This document shows, one piece after another, positions 4,932 through 6,595 of a DNA stretch of 6,595 nucleotides. The position numbers were made by a program, and so were the translations under genes. This DNA is from Actinomycetota bacterium (GTDB lineage: Bacteria; Actinomycetota; Actinomycetes; Streptosporangiales; Streptosporangiaceae): the NCBI GenBank assembly GCA_003140115.1, contig PLIQ01000151.1, positions 6,363-12,957 on the forward strand, read 5' to 3'. The notes beneath the pieces were generated by a model. The model saw only the letters and a list, made by a program, of their open reading frames with translations. It ran no database searches and was not told the DNA's origin. Position 1 is the stretch's first letter, and every line of letters begins with the position of its first letter.

Positions 4932-6470
4932 TTACCGAAACGACGGGAGGCCGTCGGCGGCCACCCGGCAGAGCTGCGGCAGCAGAGCGTCCACAGCCGC
5001 GATCTGCTCGGCCACCTCTCGGTCGACGTCCATCCGCGGCACCGACGCCCGTACCGCGTCGTGCACGGCCCGCAGCGGCTCGCTGGGCGCCGCGATCTCG
5101 GCCCGCAGGTCAATCCCCTGGGTGGCACAGCAGATCTCCACGGCCAGGCACGTGCGTACGTTGGCCACCACGTCACGCAGCTTGCGCACCGAGGTCCAGC
5201 CCATCGACACGTGATCTTCCTGCTTACCCGAGGTCGGGATGGTGTCCACACTGGCCGGGTGGGCGAGCACCTTGTTCTCGCTGACCAGCGAGGCCGCGGT
5301 GTACTGGGCGAGCATGAAGCCGGAGTTCGTTCCGGCCGCCGGGGCTAGGAACGGCGGCAGGCCGCGGGAGAACGCGGGGTCCAGCATCCGGTCGACCCGC
5401 CGTTCGCTGATGGAAGCCAGCTCGGCCAGGGCCATGGCCAGCATGTCGCCGGCGAACGCGAGCGGCTCGCCGTGGAAGTTGCCCGTGGTCATGACCTCAC
5501 CGTCCGGCACGATGACCGGGTTATCGACCACGGAGCCCAACTCGGTGATGAGCACCTGCCTGGCGAACCCGAGCACGTCCCGCACCGCCCCGTGCACCTG
5601 TGGGGCGCAGCGCAGGCAGTAGGCGTCCTGCACGGCGTGCCTGCTGTGCCGGTGGCTGGCCAGCAGCGGCGACCCGGCCAGCAGCCCGCGCAGGTTCGCC
5701 GCGCTGACCAGCTGGCCCGGATGCGGCCGCAGGGCCTGGACGCGCTCGTCGTAAGGCCGGTCGGTGCCGAGCAGCGCCTCGATCGACATCGCGCAAGCCA
5801 CATCGGCCGTCTGGACCAGCATCGCGGCGTCGTGGACCGAGAACGTGAGCAGCGCCTGCATCGGCTCGGTGCCGTTGACCAGCGACAGTCCCTCCTTCGG
5901 GGCCAGGGTCAGCGGCACCAGCCCGTGCTCCTTCAATACCTCGCCCGCCGGGCGCCCCTCGGCCGGCCCGCCGGGGACCCGCAGCCGTCCCTCGCCGATA
6001 AGCGGCTGGGCCAGGTGGGCGAGCTGAGCCAGGTCCCCCGAAGCGCCCACGGAGCCCTTGCCCGGGATGACCGGCAGCAGGTCCAGCGACAGCAGTTCAA
6101 GCAGCCGGGCGGGCAGCTCGACCCGCACCCCGGAGTAGCCGGCCGCCAGCGTCCGGGCCCGCAGCAGGAGGATGGCCCGCACCACCTGGTCATCCAGGGG
6201 CGCTCCGGTCGCGGCCGCGTGCGACCGCACGATCGCCGCCTGCAGGGTGGTCAGGTCAGCTTCCCCGATCGGGGTGTCGACCAGCGCGCCGAACCCGGTG
6301 TTCACCCCGTATACGGGGGCGCCACCGCTGAGCGCCTGCACGACGACCGACCGGCTGGTCTCCATCCGCTGCGCCACGCTAGGGGCCAGGCTCGCCCGCG
6401 CTTGACCGCGCGCCACGGCCATTACGTCGTCGATCGCCAGCGCGCTTCCGTCCACCACGACTTCTCGCAT
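4932..6470 (-). CDS. hutH: Histidine ammonia-lyase
   Basis: This 512-residue cytoplasmic enzyme removes ammonia from L-histidine to give trans-urocanate, the first step of histidine catabolism. Visible family landmarks, numbered from ATG 6470, are the catalytic YGVNTGFG (Tyr 54), SH at 83-84 (the pair that marks histidine rather than tyrosine or phenylalanine substrates), and GSVGASGDLAQLAHL with Ala-Ser-Gly 143-145 that cyclises into the MIO electrophile. Further on are LVNGT (197-201), QDAYCLRCAPQVHG (281-294), GNFHGEP (330-336), SERRVDRMLD (365-374) and PTSGKQEDHVSMGW (412-425). Length and motif spacing are those of a complete enzyme. A GTG at 6500 would add ten residues; ATG 6470 gives the usual MREVVVDG start, though neither start has a clear ribosome binding site. 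AT-rich GGGATATTTG near 6519-6528 on the minus strand may be the -10 region. No other hut gene is nearby. The downstream anti-sigma gene may share its transcript. Confidence 0.93.
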   Translation of the reverse strand: MREVVVDGSALAIDDVMAVARGQARASLAPSVAQRMETSRSVVVQALSGGAPVYGVNTGFGALVDTPIGEADLTTLQAAIVRSHAAATGAPLDDQVVRAILLLRARTLAAGYSGVRVELPARLLELLSLDLLPVIPGKGSVGASGDLAQLAHLAQPLIGEGRLRVPGGPAEGRPAGEVLKEHGLVPLTLAPKEGLSLVNGTEPMQALLTFSVHDAAMLVQTADVACAMSIEALLGTDRPYDERVQALRPHPGQLVSAANLRGLLAGSPLLASHRHSRHAVQDAYCLRCAPQVHGAVRDVLGFARQVLITELGSVVDNPVIVPDGEVMTTGNFHGEPLAFAGDMLAMALAELASISERRVDRMLDPAFSRGLPPFLAPAAGTNSGFMLAQYTAASLVSENKVLAHPASVDTIPTSGKQEDHVSMGWTSVRKLRDVVANVRTCLAVEICCATQGIDLRAEIAAPSEPLRAVHDAVRASVPRMDVDREVAEQIAAVDALLPQLCRVAADGLPSFR

Positions 6471-6565
6471 GTCCGGTAGCTTGCCACGTCCCGGCGGCAC
6501 CGATGGTTCGGCCCCGCCGCAAATATCCCAGGCCTAGCGTCGAACCTGCCCGACGGAGAGGGGGG

Positions 6566-6587
6566 GTCCGGGGGTCGTCCCCCGGGC
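6566..6587. terminator. Strong GC-rich hairpin upstream of hutH, candidate terminator
   Basis: CCGGGGG (6568-6574), loop TCGT, CCCCCGG (6579-6585) pair perfectly and extend by a T-G wobble and a G-C pair at the base. Such T-less stems often end actinobacterial transcripts. It would insulate hutH from whatever lies beyond the right edge; its orientation cannot be decided from this window. Confidence 0.45.
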
Positions 6588-6595
6588 TAGCAGAG

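Noticed and set aside
5472..6479. 335-residue plus-strand frame over hutH
   Set aside because: It is antisense to the clearly real histidine ammonia-lyase and is rich in Arg, Gln and His as expected for a shadow frame.
1..6595. CRISPR array, phage module, toxin-antitoxin pair or biosynthetic cluster
   Set aside because: No regularly spaced repeats and no cas, structural phage, toxin or biosynthetic signature were seen on either strand.

Overview
The window is high-GC DNA from a sporulating actinomycete. SsgB-type sporulation proteins are restricted to morphologically complex Actinobacteria, and the tandem tyrosine-recombinase remnants and the HATPase anti-sigma factor fit the same group. The genus cannot be fixed from this sequence; the order Streptosporangiales is one possibility.

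Left end (1-475): the C-terminal 157 residues of an NRAMP-family divalent metal transporter, cut by the window edge, with a terminator-like hairpin just after it. From about 500 to 3190 no intact protein gene is convincing. This stretch is a graveyard of mobile and captured fragments: (i) a tandem pair of tyrosine-recombinase genes, the first missing its catalytic C-terminus and joined to the start of the second (about 754-1681); (ii) on the opposite strand, the first 41 or so codons of an FGGY-family sugar kinase, still with its ribosome binding site (1690-1813), abutting the broken recombinase; (iii) a short frameshifted stretch resembling the N-terminus of an IS256-family transposase (1983-2070); (iv) about 800 bases of lower-GC sequence with no recognisable gene; (v) a second, unrelated tyrosine-recombinase fragment with a frameshift (about 2916-3055, minus strand), lying just downstream of and in the same direction as a tRNA-Val(CAC) gene (3189-3263). 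This is what a decayed tRNA-targeted integrative element would leave behind.

Right half (3264-6595): ordinary chromosomal genes. A long, partly AT-rich upstream region carries a candidate stress-sigma (SigH/SigB-like) promoter and leads to ssgB (3924-4394, plus strand). ssgB converges on, and overlaps by 26 bases, a gene for a RsbW/SpoIIAB-like HATPase anti-sigma factor (minus strand). Upstream of that on the same strand is a complete histidine ammonia-lyase gene, hutH (4932-6470). The window ends in a strong GC-rich hairpin upstream of hutH.

Functional links: ssgB (septum-site selection during sporulation) and a putative stress/sporulation anti-sigma factor sit tail to tail. hutH and the anti-sigma gene are in tandem and could be co-transcribed, which would be an unusual pairing of histidine catabolism with a developmental regulator. 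No new defence or mobile system was found. The most informative features are the layered scars between the NRAMP gene and tRNA-Val.
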